Positions 1 to 7,812 of a stretch of DNA of 64,000 bases are shown here, piece by piece. Under the pieces are notes generated by a model. The model saw only the letters and a list, made by a program, of their open reading frames with translations. It was not told where the DNA came from and did not search any database. Within the stretch, counting starts at the first letter, position 1. Each line of letters begins with the position of its first letter. The stretch comes from Dysosmobacter sp. (GTDB lineage: Bacteria; Bacillota; Clostridia; Oscillospirales; Oscillospiraceae): NCBI GenBank assembly GCA_022778785.1, contig JALFSO010000056.1, positions 1-64,000 on the forward strand, in the 5' to 3' direction. The position numbers and the translations under genes were made by a program.

Positions 1-143
1 TCTGCCGCTGTGCGGCGCAAACGCCTGCTAACGCAGGCTTTTTGCAGACATTCGATTCAATACGAAGGGGCTCCCGCCCCCTCGTACTCCCCCTGCAAAA
101 AAGAACTTCTTTCCTTCAAACAGAGGATTTTCGACAAGCTGAA
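1..143 (+). repeat. Dispersed intergenic element, copy A (cut by window edge)
   Basis: About 140 bp that closely match 21595-21733 and share a shorter core with 10140-10202. The core contains a C-rich run, then CTGCAAAAAAGAAC, a pyrimidine-rich stretch, and ends TTTTCGACAAGC. Inside it a TACGAAGGGG arm pairs with CCCCCTCGTA. It ends directly at a strong hairpin terminator. The upstream end lies outside the window. Reading frames through it are fortuitous. Confidence 0.75.
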
Positions 144-170
144 CGGAGGCCCGACGGGCCTCCGTTTTTT
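144..170 (+). terminator. Hairpin plus T6
   Basis: Arms CGGAGGCCC and GGGCCTCCG with a 3-nt loop, followed by six T on the plus strand, so it would stop plus-strand transcripts that run through the repeat. It also lies just beyond the stop of the minus-strand hydrolase at 176. Confidence 0.7.
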
Positions 171-175
171 CGTCT

Positions 176-841
176 CTACCGCCGCCACAGGGGGAGACGG
201 CGACGGCACTGGGCCAGGAAGAAGTCGAACACCAGCTCCCCGTCCACCGTGCCGGGGGGACGGCCGTGCCCCAGCCGCTCCGGGTGCCACTGGAAGCCCC
301 AGACCGGGAGACTGCCGTGGGCCAGGGCCTCCGCCGTACCGTCCTCCGCCCGGACGGTGATCCGCAGGCCCGTGCCGGGCCGGTCCACCGCCTGATGGTG
401 GGCGCTGTTCACCAGAAAGGACGGACCGTAGATCCGGGCGGACAGGGAGTGGGGCTCCGCACGTACCCGGTGGAGCCGGTCCCGGCCCTCCGTTTGGCTG
501 TGGCCGGGGAGGTCCTGCACCAGCGTCCCGCCGAAGAACACGTTGATGACCTGGATGCCCCGGCAGATGCCCAGCACCGGCATCCCCGCCGACAGGGCGG
601 CCTCCAGCAGCGCCAGCTCCCGGCGGTCCCGGTCCCGGTCCGGCGGCTGGGAGCCCCGGTCCTCCTGACCGTACAGCGCCGGGTCCAGATCCCCGCCGCC
701 GGGCAGCAGCAGTCCGGCGCAGTCCTCCCAGCCGTCGGCGCCGTCCGGGGCGAACCGGGGGACGCCCCCCGCCCGGCGGACGGCACTGGCGTAGTTTCCC
801 AGCCGGCATTCCCGGCCCGGAATGAAGATCAGCGGCACCAT
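176..841 (-). CDS. Gamma-glutamyl-gamma-aminobutyrate hydrolase family protein (peptidase C26)
   Basis: A 221-aa class I glutamine amidotransferase-like hydrolase. Family members cleave gamma-glutamyl amides, as PuuD does in putrescine breakdown; the substrate here is unknown. The triad is visible: nucleophile Cys93 in GICRG, and His186 with Glu188 in FQWHPE. The oxyanion-loop motif PGGGDLDP is at about 47-54. The start at 841 is chosen because AAGGG lies 9 nt upstream; two more ATGs sit at 847 and 850 but leave almost no spacing. It is cytosolic and monocistronic, facing away from the gene at 1039. No polyamine genes adjoin it, so only the family call is safe. Confidence 0.85.
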   Translation of the reverse strand: MVPLIFIPGRECRLGNYASAVRRAGGVPRFAPDGADGWEDCAGLLLPGGGDLDPALYGQEDRGSQPPDRDRDRRELALLEAALSAGMPVLGICRGIQVINVFFGGTLVQDLPGHSQTEGRDRLHRVRAEPHSLSARIYGPSFLVNSAHHQAVDRPGTGLRITVRAEDGTAEALAHGSLPVWGFQWHPERLGHGRPPGTVDGELVFDFFLAQCRRRLPLWRR

Positions 842-955
842 GGACATCATCCCTTCTCGCAGCTCCCAAGGCGTTTCTCCTGATAGTGTATGCGGCGGGC
901 GGGGCTTTACACAGTCCTCCGGCGGGAAAATTTTGCGGAATGTTGCAATTGCCAT

Positions 956-984
956 TTGCAATTCTCCCATAATCTTGCTATGAT
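956..984 (+). promoter_or_regulatory. Sigma-A-type promoter for the 1039/1416 pair
   Basis: TTGCAA at 956-961, a 17-bp spacer and TATGAT at 979-984. It lies 55 bp upstream of the start at 1039. The -35 box is the TTGCAA variant seen repeatedly in this window. Confidence 0.6.
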
Positions 985-1038
985 ATCGCCATAACAGGAA
1001 AGATTCTCGTTAATGAGAGGACCGAAGGAGGAGCAGGC

Positions 1039-1398
1039 ATGGCGATCCAGTCCATTTGTCCCGGCGTGGCTCTGACGGACCCCAAGGCGGATTACAAGAG
1101 CGCCGTCCGGGTGGAGCAGTACCGGATGAGCGATGAGGCCATCTATTTTGCGGCGTTCCCCGGCACCAAGTATCTGCCCTTCCGGGCGGTGCGGCAGGCA
1201 TGGTCCCAGAAGACCAGCATCTCCCTCACCGGCTGCTGCGGCAAGGAGCTGCCCATGGTGGTGGTGCGGATGCGCTACGAGGGCGGCTTCTACCAGAATT
1301 TCACCTTTGAGAAGCAGAAGTCCGCCGACAGGGTGCTGGCCCTGCTGGCGGAGCGGTATCCGGACGTGGTGCTGGAGCCGGAAAAGAAGCGGAAATAG
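1039..1398 (+). CDS. Conserved hypothetical protein, paralogue 1 of a tandem pair
   Basis: 119 aa, no signal peptide or membrane segment. I do not recognise the family. It is homologous along its length to the next gene: both share a CPGV motif near the N-terminus, DPKAD, AWSQK, GCCG followed by LPM, and a GGFYQ segment before a charged helix. The paired cysteines in GCCG (about residues 68-71) are the most conserved point. AAGGAGGAG precedes the ATG. The two genes are 17 bp apart, so they are co-transcribed. The alternation of short hydrophobic and turn segments suggests a small beta-rich domain, but this is inference. Confidence 0.75.
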   Translation: MAIQSICPGVALTDPKADYKSAVRVEQYRMSDEAIYFAAFPGTKYLPFRAVRQAWSQKTSISLTGCCGKELPMVVVRMRYEGGFYQNFTFEKQKSADRVLALLAERYPDVVLEPEKKRK

Positions 1399-1415
1399 AG
1401 AGGGAGGAAGCAGCT

Positions 1416-1793
1416 ATGGCATATCGGATCCTTTGTCCCGGCGTGACCATTGAGGACCCCAAGGCGGATCTCTCCGGCGCGGTGAAGCTGGGGAATGTCC
1501 GCATCGGACAGAAGGGGGTGTACCTGCCCGCCTTCCCCATGGGGGCCCAGTACGTGCCCATCGCGGCGCTGGAGCGGGCATGGAGCCAGAAGGGCACCCT
1601 GTCCACCAGCGGCTGCTGCGGCGTGCAGCTGCCCATGTATGTGGTGCGGCTCCAGTGCGCCGGCGGCTTTTATCAGACCCTGTCCTTCGACAAGGAGAAG
1701 GACGCGGAGCGGGCGCTGTCCCTGCTGCGGGAGCGCCGTCCGGACCTGCCCGGCGCCCCGGAGGGCAAGGGCATCGGAAGCAGCATCCTGTGA
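1416..1793 (+). CDS. Conserved hypothetical protein, paralogue 2 of a tandem pair
   Basis: 125 aa, paralogue of the upstream 119-aa protein, with the same order of motifs: CPGV, DPKAD, AWSQK, GCCG, LPM and GGFYQ. It ends in a Gly/Pro/Ser-rich tail that paralogue 1 lacks. AGAGGGAGG sits ahead of the ATG. A strong terminator follows at 1812-1844, closing a two-gene unit. Function unknown. A heterodimer is possible because both copies are kept side by side, but nothing in the sequence proves it. Confidence 0.75.
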   Translation: MAYRILCPGVTIEDPKADLSGAVKLGNVRIGQKGVYLPAFPMGAQYVPIAALERAWSQKGTLSTSGCCGVQLPMYVVRLQCAGGFYQTLSFDKEKDAERALSLLRERRPDLPGAPEGKGIGSSIL

Positions 1794-1811
1794 GCGATTT
1801 ATGAGCGTGAA

Positions 1812-1844
1812 CTCCCCCGGCGCATTGCGCCGGGGGAGCTTTTT
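1812..1844 (+). terminator. Rho-independent terminator
   Basis: 12-bp perfect stem (CTCCCCCGGCGC / GCGCCGGGGGAG), loop ATT, then five T on the plus strand. It ends the 1039/1416 unit and touches the stop codon of the convergent metallopeptidase gene. Confidence 0.9.
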
Positions 1845-2391
1845 ACGGTTCGTTCCCCGTCTCCTTCGGCGGCATGGGGGCCAGCAGCTTCTTCCGCTCC
1901 CGGTGGTCCGGGAGGACGCTGGCCAGCAGGGCGTAGAAGTCCGGGCCGTGGTTCTTGTGGCGGATGTGGCACAGCTCATGGACCACCACCAGGTCGATGG
2001 CCGCCTCCGGGGAGTTCATGAGAAAGCAGGAGAAGCTGAGCCGGTTCTTCCCGCTGCAGCTGCCGTACCGGGTCCGGGCGGCGGTGATGGTGATGCCCGC
2101 GGGACGCAGGCCCATCCGCTGGCTGTAGTACGCCACCTTTCCCGGCAGCGCCGCCCGGGCACGGGCCTTCAATGCGTCGATCTCCGCCGGAGTGGGGGGC
2201 GGCGGCGCGGCGGCCATCCGGGCCCGCTGGGCGGCCAGATGGCGTTCCAGCCACTCCCGATGGCTGGCCACGAAGGCGTCGATGGCCTGCCGGGGCATCC
2301 GCAGGGGAGCCCGCACCAGCACCCGGCCGTCCCTCGTCACCTCCAGCGCCGCCGTCCGGCGGCGGGAGCGGATCAGTTCATAGCCGTCCAT
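1843..2391 (-). CDS. YgjP-like (DUF45) zinc metallopeptidase
   Basis: 182 aa. The C-terminal half carries the zinc-binding motif HELCH (about 140-144) followed by H-x5-F, and the family signature RYGSCSGKNRLSFS upstream of it, as in the YgjP/SprT-like M48-related domain. The N-terminal half is a basic, helical segment. There is no signal peptide, so it is a cytosolic protein. GGAGGGAGAGC lies directly ahead of the ATG. Members are widespread, often next to restriction systems, but here the gene stands alone between two convergent units. The substrate is unknown. Confidence 0.85.
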   Translation of the reverse strand: MDGYELIRSRRRTAALEVTRDGRVLVRAPLRMPRQAIDAFVASHREWLERHLAAQRARMAAAPPPPTPAEIDALKARARAALPGKVAYYSQRMGLRPAGITITAARTRYGSCSGKNRLSFSCFLMNSPEAAIDLVVVHELCHIRHKNHGPDFYALLASVLPDHRERKKLLAPMPPKETGNEP

Positions 2392-2550
2392 GCTCTCCCT
2401 CCATTCCCCTGACGGCGTGATGCTTCACCCTGCCAGCATACCACATTTCCGCCGGACGGACAAGCCCCGGACAGCCCGCCGCCGCATAGGATGGGATGCC
2501 CCCGGTGCGCCGGGGAGCGAAATCCAGGGAGACAAGGGAGCTTCAGAGCT

Positions 2551-2844
2551 ATGAATGAGACCTATCGGAAGGATATCATCCCCACCACCCCGCCGCCGGT
2601 GACGGGCTGCAACAAAACCGGCACCCAGTGCGTGGACATCAGCGCGGAGGTGACGCTGACCCCCAGAACCACAGTGGGGACCATTACCACCACCTGCCAG
2701 GGCACGCCCACGGTCCTGTGCGAGACCAACGCCGAGGGCACCGCCTGCACCGTGACCCTGACCCAGCGGGTCTGCGTCACCATCCCGGTGACCTTCAGCG
2801 TGGAGAAGGAGGACGGCGAGCCCAGCATCATGTGCGCGGAATAA
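2551..2844 (+). CDS. Small cysteine- and threonine-rich hypothetical protein
   Basis: 97 aa from the ATG at 2551, preceded by AAGGGAG. An upstream in-frame ATG at 2491 has no ribosome site. The protein is rich in Thr, Val and Cys (about six Cys), with an alternating beta-strand pattern such as TVGTITTTC and VCVTIPVTF, and has no charged core, membrane segment or signal. That composition resembles small clostridial spore-coat or surface proteins, but I cannot assign a family. It stands alone between the metallopeptidase and the aminotransferase. Confidence 0.6.
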   Translation: MNETYRKDIIPTTPPPVTGCNKTGTQCVDISAEVTLTPRTTVGTITTTCQGTPTVLCETNAEGTACTVTLTQRVCVTIPVTFSVEKEDGEPSIMCAE

Positions 2845-3080
2845 CGCTGTCCGAATGCCGGCATTCGGGCGGCTCCGCCGTCTGCCCCGCCCCCGCCGCC
2901 TGTCAGGCGGCGGGGCTTCGCGCTTCGGCCGGAAAGGACGTTTTTTCCGCCAAAAGGCGACCGTTTTCCCCACGGAAAGGCAGATGAAGAGCGTCGGAAT
3001 AGAGAAGAAAATGTCTCTGCCTTGTGGAAAAATGTATTTTACATAGGGAATCCCACGGGGATTCTCAGTAAAATTGTATA
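2845..3080. other. Intergenic region with a GC-rich hairpin
   Basis: 236 bp without a convincing gene. A CCCCGCCGCC / GGCGGCGGGG hairpin at about 2891-2914 probably terminates the small gene upstream, although no T-run follows. The rest is AT-richer and leads into the aminotransferase promoter at 3081. Confidence 0.5.
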
Positions 3081-3109
3081 TTGCAATATGGGGCAAACTT
3101 TTGTATAGT
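3081..3109 (+). promoter_or_regulatory. Promoter of the aminotransferase/radical SAM operon
   Basis: TTGCAA at 3081-3086, 17-bp spacer, TATAGT at 3104-3109, 46 bp upstream of the ATG at 3156. Confidence 0.65.
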
Positions 3110-3155
3110 GGAGGAGCAGTTTGAAACCTGAATTGGCTGAAAGGAAGGTCGTTCT

Positions 3156-4436
3156 ATGAGTGCATATCAGGATATGAGCCGGGAGGAGCTGCGGCAGAGC
3201 TTCGACCAGGCATCCAAGGAATTCGAGCAGCTGAAGGGGCTGGGCCTGAAGCTGAACATGGCCCGGGGCAAGCCCGGCAAGCAGCAGCTGGACATGGTCT
3301 CCGAGGGACTGTTCGGCGTGTTTCAGAAGCCGGAGGACTTCGTGGACGGCGGCGTGGACTGCCGGAACTACGGCGAGCTGTCCGGCCTGCCCGGCGCGCG
3401 TCGTCTGTTCGCGGAGATCCTGGGCTGCAAGCCCGAGCAGGTGTTCGTGGGCGGCAACGCCAGTTTGCAGCTGATGTACGACAGCATCTCCAAGGCCGTC
3501 ACCCACGGTCTGCTCCACAGCCAGCGGCCCTGGAAGGAGGAGAAGGGCCTGAAGTGGCTGTGCCCCGCTCCCGGCTATGACCGCCACTTCAAGGTGGTGG
3601 AGTCCTTCGGCTTTGAGCTGGTCACCATCCCCATGACTCCCGACGGCCCTGACATGGACGCCGTGGAGCAGGCCATCCAGGACCCCGCCGTCAAGGGCAT
3701 GTGGAACGTGCCCAAGTACTCCAACCCCCAGGGCTATCTCTACTCCGACGAGACCATCCGCCGTCTGGCGTCCATGAAGCCCGCCGCACCGGACTTCATG
3801 CTCATGTGGGACAACGCCTACTGCATCCACGAGTTCGACGGCGAGTTCGTGCCCTTCGCCGACATCCTGAGCCTGTGCGAACAGTACGGCAACGCCGACA
3901 TGGTGTATGAGTTCGCCTCCACCTCCAAGATCACCCTGCCCGGCGCGGGCGTGGCCTGCATGGCCACCTCCGAGGCCAACATCGCCTACCTCACCAAGCT
4001 CATGGGCATCCAGATCATCAGCTACGACAAGGTGAACCAGCAGCGCCACGTCCTGTATCTCAAGGACAAGGCCCACACCCTGGAGCTGATGAAGCGCCAC
4101 GCCGCCATCATGGCCCCCAAGTTCCAGGCCGTCACCGACGCCCTGGACCGGGAGATCGCCCCCCTGGGCATCGCCTCCTGGACCCATCCCAAGGGCGGCT
4201 ACTTCGTGTCTCTGGACGCCATGCCCGGCACCGCAAAGCGGGCCCTGGACCTGTGCAAGGAGGCGGGCGTCACCATGACCGGCGCCGGCGCCACCTTCCC
4301 CTACGGCAAGGACCCCCAGGACTCCAACATCCGCATCGCCCCGTCCCTGCCTCCCGTTGAGGAGCTGAAGCAGGCCATGGAGGTGCTGTGCGTCTGCCTG
4401 AAGCTGGCCGCCCTGGAGAAGCTGCTGGCGGAATGA
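3156..4436 (+). CDS. Aminotransferase class I/II, aspartate aminotransferase-like (MocR-like Asp_aminotransf type)
   Basis: 426 aa, a full-length fold-type I PLP enzyme. The motifs are GKPG near residue 35, NYGELSG near 70, the N-P-Q-G segment after VPKYS (about 189-193), the D-N-A-Y motif (about 216) and the PLP lysine in TSKITLPGAG (about 254). The sequence resembles the aspartate aminotransferase subgroup that takes aspartate or glutamate and 2-oxoglutarate. AAGGAAGG lies ahead of the ATG. Its stop overlaps the start of the radical SAM gene by the ATGA arrangement, implying coupled translation. Alanine or aromatic substrates cannot be excluded. Confidence 0.85.
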   Translation: MSAYQDMSREELRQSFDQASKEFEQLKGLGLKLNMARGKPGKQQLDMVSEGLFGVFQKPEDFVDGGVDCRNYGELSGLPGARRLFAEILGCKPEQVFVGGNASLQLMYDSISKAVTHGLLHSQRPWKEEKGLKWLCPAPGYDRHFKVVESFGFELVTIPMTPDGPDMDAVEQAIQDPAVKGMWNVPKYSNPQGYLYSDETIRRLASMKPAAPDFMLMWDNAYCIHEFDGEFVPFADILSLCEQYGNADMVYEFASTSKITLPGAGVACMATSEANIAYLTKLMGIQIISYDKVNQQRHVLYLKDKAHTLELMKRHAAIMAPKFQAVTDALDREIAPLGIASWTHPKGGYFVSLDAMPGTAKRALDLCKEAGVTMTGAGATFPYGKDPQDSNIRIAPSLPPVEELKQAMEVLCVCLKLAALEKLLAE

Positions 4437-5302
4437 GATACTACGGCGACGTGTACCGTCCGCCCTCCGAGGCCCGGAGCCTCATCGCCCAGGTGACCTA
4501 CGGGTGCAGCCACAACACCTGCGCCTTCTGCTCCATGTACAAGGCCAAGAAGTTCGCCGTCCGCCCTCTGGAGGAGGTGCTGGAGGACTTCCGCATGGCC
4601 CGGCAGGTCTATCCCCACGTGGAGAAGGTCTTCCTGGCCGACGGCGACGCCCTGGTGCGCCGGGCGTCGGAGCTGTACACCATTCTGGACACCGTCCGGG
4701 CGCTGTTCCCGGAGTGCCAGCGGGTCACCAGCTACGCCTCCCCGTCCTCCATCCGGGTCCGGACGCCGGAGGAGCTGCGGACGCTGCGGGAGAAGGGCCT
4801 GACCATGGTGTACATGGGCCTGGAGTCCGGCTGTGACGAGGTGCTGAAACGGATGCGGAAGGGCCACATGTCCGGCGAGATCGTCGAGATGGGCCGGAAG
4901 GTCCGGGAGAGCGGCATGGCCCTGTCCGTCACCGCCATCACCGGACTGGGCGGTCCGGAGTGGATGGAGCGCCACGCCCTGGACACGGCGGCGGCCTTCA
5001 ACGCCATGAACCCGGAGTATATCGGGATGCTGACGCTGATGGTGGAGCCGGAGACGCCCCTGTACGACTGGGTGAACGAGGGCAGCTTCCAGCTGCTGAC
5101 GCCGCCCCAGGTGCTGACGGAGACCCGTCTGCTGGTGGAGCATCTGGACAGTCCCGGCAGCGTATTCCGCATGAACCACGCCAGCAACTACCTGTCCCTC
5201 CGGGGAACACTGAACGGCGACCGGGAGGCCATGCTCCGGACCATCGATCAGGCGGAGCACGATCTCAGCCGCCTGCGGCCCGAGTCCTGGCGGGGACTGT
5301 GA
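4433..5302 (+). CDS. Radical SAM protein (COG1032-like)
   Basis: 289 aa. The cluster-binding motif is CSHNTCAFC near residue 24, i.e. C-x4-C-x2-C, one residue longer than the canonical spacing but common in this radical SAM subfamily (GCS-x3-C-x2-C-x-M-Y-K). A GLESG motif (about 127) fits the SAM-binding barrel. No B12 domain, TRAM or second cluster domain is seen. The ATG overlaps the aminotransferase stop by 4 nt. The substrate is unknown; coupling to an aminotransferase suggests amino-acid-derived chemistry, but this is only inference. Confidence 0.8.
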   Translation: MRYYGDVYRPPSEARSLIAQVTYGCSHNTCAFCSMYKAKKFAVRPLEEVLEDFRMARQVYPHVEKVFLADGDALVRRASELYTILDTVRALFPECQRVTSYASPSSIRVRTPEELRTLREKGLTMVYMGLESGCDEVLKRMRKGHMSGEIVEMGRKVRESGMALSVTAITGLGGPEWMERHALDTAAAFNAMNPEYIGMLTLMVEPETPLYDWVNEGSFQLLTPPQVLTETRLLVEHLDSPGSVFRMNHASNYLSLRGTLNGDREAMLRTIDQAEHDLSRLRPESWRGL

Positions 5303-5323
5303 GCGCGAAACATCACGGAAAAC

Positions 5324-5362
5324 AACAGGAGATGGGAACGATTCGTTCCCATCTCCTGTTTT
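5324..5362. terminator. Bidirectional terminator
   Basis: 17-bp perfect stem around an ATT loop, with T4 on both strands after the hairpin. It separates the convergent radical SAM gene and the lipoprotein gene. Confidence 0.9.
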
Positions 5363-5363
5363 G

Positions 5364-5789
5364 CTATGTCAAAAAGCTGATGGACAGCGCCAGCGTGTCC
5401 CCCTGATGGGCCAGACTGACGCCCACGTTCCCACCGGTGTACAGCGTCCCGGCGGAGACGCCCATGGCCAGCGCCTCTGAATTGTAGGCGGCTTGAGAGA
5501 ACCCGGCGTCCTCCAGTAACGTCAGATAACCGGCGAAGGCGTCATCATCCACGCCGGTGAGGGTCAGGGCGCAGTACGCGCCCTCCGCCAGCCAGCCGCT
5601 CTCCAACACGCCCGTCTCCGGACGGGGGACGGCGGCGGTGAAGTCGTTGTCCGGCCATGCGCCGTTGACAATTTCCAGGGCTTCCGGCAGCGCCCCGCTG
5701 TCCGCCGGGGCGGGGGAGGGGGACGCGCCGCAGGCGGCAAGGGCCAGCGCCAGCAGCGCCGCCGTCAGAACGGAAAGCAGCCGCTTCAT
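5364..5789 (-). CDS. Putative lipoprotein, last gene of a PadR operon
   Basis: 141 aa with a lipoprotein signal: basic MKRLL, a hydrophobic run, and the lipobox LAAC at about residues 17-20. A Ser/Pro/Ala linker leads into a small alpha/beta domain of about 100 aa that I do not recognise. It starts inside the stop of the HAAS protein gene (4-nt overlap), so it is translated with it. It is probably anchored outside the membrane. The operon setting with a PadR regulator suggests an envelope-stress or transport-linked role, not proven. Confidence 0.7.
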   Translation of the reverse strand: MKRLLSVLTAALLALALAACGASPSPAPADSGALPEALEIVNGAWPDNDFTAAVPRPETGVLESGWLAEGAYCALTLTGVDDDAFAGYLTLLEDAGFSQAAYNSEALAMGVSAGTLYTGGNVGVSLAHQGDTLALSISFLT

Positions 5790-6280
5790 TTCCGCTTCCT
5801 CCGCTGGATCAGCAGCCGCGCCGCCAGCACCGCCGCCGCCAGCAGGGCCAGGATCCCTGCCAGCCCCAGCAGACCGGCCCACCACGGGCCCGCCGTCAGG
5901 TTCAGCAGGGCGGTCCACAGGCCGCCGGAGCCGGTGACGAAGATGACGGTGGGGCCGTCGGCGCCGCCGATGATACCCAGGGACGCGCTGCGGGCGGCCA
6001 GCAGCCCCGCCCGGAGGCCGAAGGCCCCGGCGCACACCGCCAGCGCCGTCACCAGCGCCGCCGCCGTCCGCCGGCGGCGGTAAGCCGCCTCGTCCGACGG
6101 CTCCGTCATGGCGGCGGCGAACTCCTCCGGCGTGCCCAGCCGGTCCAGGACCTGCTGTTCCGTCTCGCCGTGTTCCGCCGCCGCGGCGAAGGACTCCTCC
6201 AGATCCCGGAGGATGTCCCGCTTCTTCCGCCGGGGGACCTTCAAAAGCCGTTTCACCTGCCGGATGTACTGTTCTCTCAT
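5786..6280 (-). CDS. HAAS-domain (DUF1700-like) membrane protein with a GIIGGADGPT segment
   Basis: 164 aa. Residues 1-60 form a helical HAAS-type domain with the typical pattern of charged helices and LGTPEEFA. A membrane helix follows at about 73-93, then S-LGIIGGADGPT at about 100-110 and another long membrane helix at about 130-155, ending RRKRK. The GIIGGADGPT stretch matches the conserved segment of sodium-pumping decarboxylase beta subunits (OadB/GcdB), but the protein is far too short to be one. HAAS proteins usually pair with PadR regulators, as here: the start overlaps padR by 4 nt. Confidence 0.75.
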   Translation of the reverse strand: MREQYIRQVKRLLKVPRRKKRDILRDLEESFAAAAEHGETEQQVLDRLGTPEEFAAAMTEPSDEAAYRRRRTAAALVTALAVCAGAFGLRAGLLAARSASLGIIGGADGPTVIFVTGSGGLWTALLNLTAGPWWAGLLGLAGILALLAAAVLAARLLIQRRKRK

Positions 6281-6636
6281 AGGTGCTCCTCCTGTTCGTA
6301 ACCGTCGATGAAGCCCTCCACGCAGGCGGCGTAGTCCCGCCAGAAGGCGATGAGCGCCGCCAGCGTCTCCCGGCCCTGGGGAGTGACGGAGTAGTATTTC
6401 CGGGTGCCGCCGTTGGCTCCCGAGGGGGCCAGACGGCTCTGGATCAGCCCCGCCTCCTGAAGCCGGTAGAGGATGGGATAGACGGTGCCCTCCCGGGCAT
6501 AGCCCAGCACTTCCCCGCCCTGCCGGTTCAGCGCCGTGATGATCTCGTAGCCGTAGGTCTCCCCCTTGGCAATGAGACACAGCAGAACCATCTCCAGGGA
6601 GCCTTTTTTGAACTGCTGGACGTAGCGGCTGTCCAT
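6277..6636 (-). CDS. PadR family transcriptional regulator
   Basis: 119 aa. A winged helix occupies residues 10-85, with the PadR signature GETYGYEI, then YPILYRLQEAGLI and RKYYSVTPQGRE, and a short C-terminal dimerisation helix. PadR repressors control the genes beside them and release DNA on binding small molecules. GGAGAGGAGG precedes the ATG. It is the first gene of a three-gene overlapping operon with the HAAS membrane protein and the lipoprotein. A palindrome next to the promoter (6660-6671) is the probable autoregulatory site. Confidence 0.9.
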   Translation of the reverse strand: MDSRYVQQFKKGSLEMVLLCLIAKGETYGYEIITALNRQGGEVLGYAREGTVYPILYRLQEAGLIQSRLAPSGANGGTRKYYSVTPQGRETLAALIAFWRDYAACVEGFIDGYEQEEHL

Positions 6637-6659
6637 GGAACGCCTCCTCTCCTTAACAA

Positions 6660-6706
6660 TACTATTTAGTAATGCTAAGTATATACGCAGAGAGACGCCA
6701 TGTCAA
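6660..6706 (-). promoter_or_regulatory. padR promoter with palindromic operator
   Basis: On the minus strand: TTGACA (6701-6706), 17-bp spacer, TATACT (6678-6683). The transcription start falls beside TACTA-TT-TAGTA (6660-6671), a perfect palindrome placed where a repressor would block initiation. The ribosome site follows at once. Confidence 0.7.
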
Positions 6707-6710
6707 GAGG

Positions 6711-6743
6711 GAAAACGCGGAACGTCCGGAGACGTTCCGCGTT
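6711..6743 (-). terminator. Terminator of the EamA gene
   Basis: 13-bp stem AACGCGGAACGTC / GACGTTCCGCGTT with a CGGA loop. On the minus strand the hairpin is followed by a T-rich run. Confidence 0.8.
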
Positions 6744-6797
6744 CTGTTTCAGGCGATGGTGAGGTCCTTCGCCCCTCCGGAGGGACGGGCGGCGGGT

Positions 6798-7700
6798 TCA
6801 CTCCGACTTCGACAGCAGGAAGATGGTGGCGATGATGCAGGCGAAGCCGATGAGGTCCGGGGCGGAGAAGGTGGTGCCCAGCCACAGGGCGGAGAAGACG
6901 GTGGCGGACACCGGCTCCGTGGAGGCCAGCATGGAGGACTTGACGGCCCCCACGTCCTGAAGGCCCCGCATGAACAGGGTGAAGGAGACCACGGTGCCCA
7001 GCACCACAATGGCCCCGATGGCCAGCCATGCCCGCCCCGGGATGGGGACGTACAGCGTCCAGCTGCGGGCGGCCAGATTCAGCACCACGCCGCCGATGAG
7101 CATGCCGCAGCCGGTGACCACCTCCTGGCCCCACTTGGGCAGCAGCCGCCGGGGAAGCAGGGTGTAGATGGTGACGGCCACGGCGGTGGCGATGCCCCAG
7201 AACAGGCCCCGGCCGGAGAGGACCATGTGCCGGGGGTCTCCGCCGGTGGCCAGGATGTAGGTGCCCGCCAGCGCCAGCGCCAGGGAGACGCCCTCCGCCC
7301 GGTTGGGCCGCCGCCGGGTGCGCAGGCAGGAGAGGAGCATGATGAACACCAGGTTCAGGTTCTGGAGGACGGTGGTGGTGGCGGCGTTGGAGTAGGAGAT
7401 GGCGGTCATATAGGACAGCTGGCACATGGCCAGACCGAACACGCCGAAAACGGCCACGCCCGCCAGATCCCGGGGAGACCGCAGCAGCTCCAGGATCCGG
7501 CGGCGGTGGCTCCGCAGGGCCAGCAGGAGCATCAATGTACCGGCGGTCAGCAGGCGGATGCAGGTCAGCCAGAGGGTGCTGATATCGGTGGTGGAAAACA
7601 GATACTGCCCGCAGGTGCCGGAAAAGCCCCAGCACACGCCGCCGATGGTGGTGCACAGGACGCCCCGCAGGGTGTGATTCTGAGTGGATGGTTCGTTCAA
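6798..7700 (-). CDS. EamA/DMT family transporter
   Basis: 300 aa with about ten predicted transmembrane helices in two homologous halves, the layout of the drug/metabolite exporter family. Typical EamA features are visible: G-x-CWGFSGTCGQ in helix 1, and the end of helix 9 reading STEPVSATVFSALWLG. A TTG start at 7700 is chosen because GGGAGAG lies 8 nt upstream; a further TTG at 7715 has a weaker context. It would be a plasma-membrane exporter or importer of a small metabolite, substrate unknown. It is monocistronic, between the pyr operon and the PadR operon. Confidence 0.85.
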   Translation of the reverse strand: MNEPSTQNHTLRGVLCTTIGGVCWGFSGTCGQYLFSTTDISTLWLTCIRLLTAGTLMLLLALRSHRRRILELLRSPRDLAGVAVFGVFGLAMCQLSYMTAISYSNAATTTVLQNLNLVFIMLLSCLRTRRRPNRAEGVSLALALAGTYILATGGDPRHMVLSGRGLFWGIATAVAVTIYTLLPRRLLPKWGQEVVTGCGMLIGGVVLNLAARSWTLYVPIPGRAWLAIGAIVVLGTVVSFTLFMRGLQDVGAVKSSMLASTEPVSATVFSALWLGTTFSAPDLIGFACIIATIFLLSKSE

Positions 7701-7732
7701 GACAGTCTCTCCCAATCAAGTGATCGCGCGGA

Positions 7733-7774
7733 GGCGGGAAAAGCCGAAACCGGCGCCGCTGACAGCGGCGCCGG
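7733..7774 (-). terminator. Terminator of the pyrEBI operon
   Basis: 11-bp stem CCGGCGCCGCT / AGCGGCGCCGG with a 3-nt loop. Downstream on the minus strand are GGTTT and CTTTT. Confidence 0.75.
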
Positions 7775-7812
7775 GAATTCGGACAATACCCCTTTTCGGA
7801 AAGTGGGCGGGA

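Noticed and set aside
57..869. Long minus-strand reading frame overlapping the hydrolase gene, with Gly/Pro/Arg-rich translation
   Set aside because: A GC-driven shadow frame: low-complexity composition, no ribosome site, and the overlapping frame 176-841 has the amidotransferase triad.
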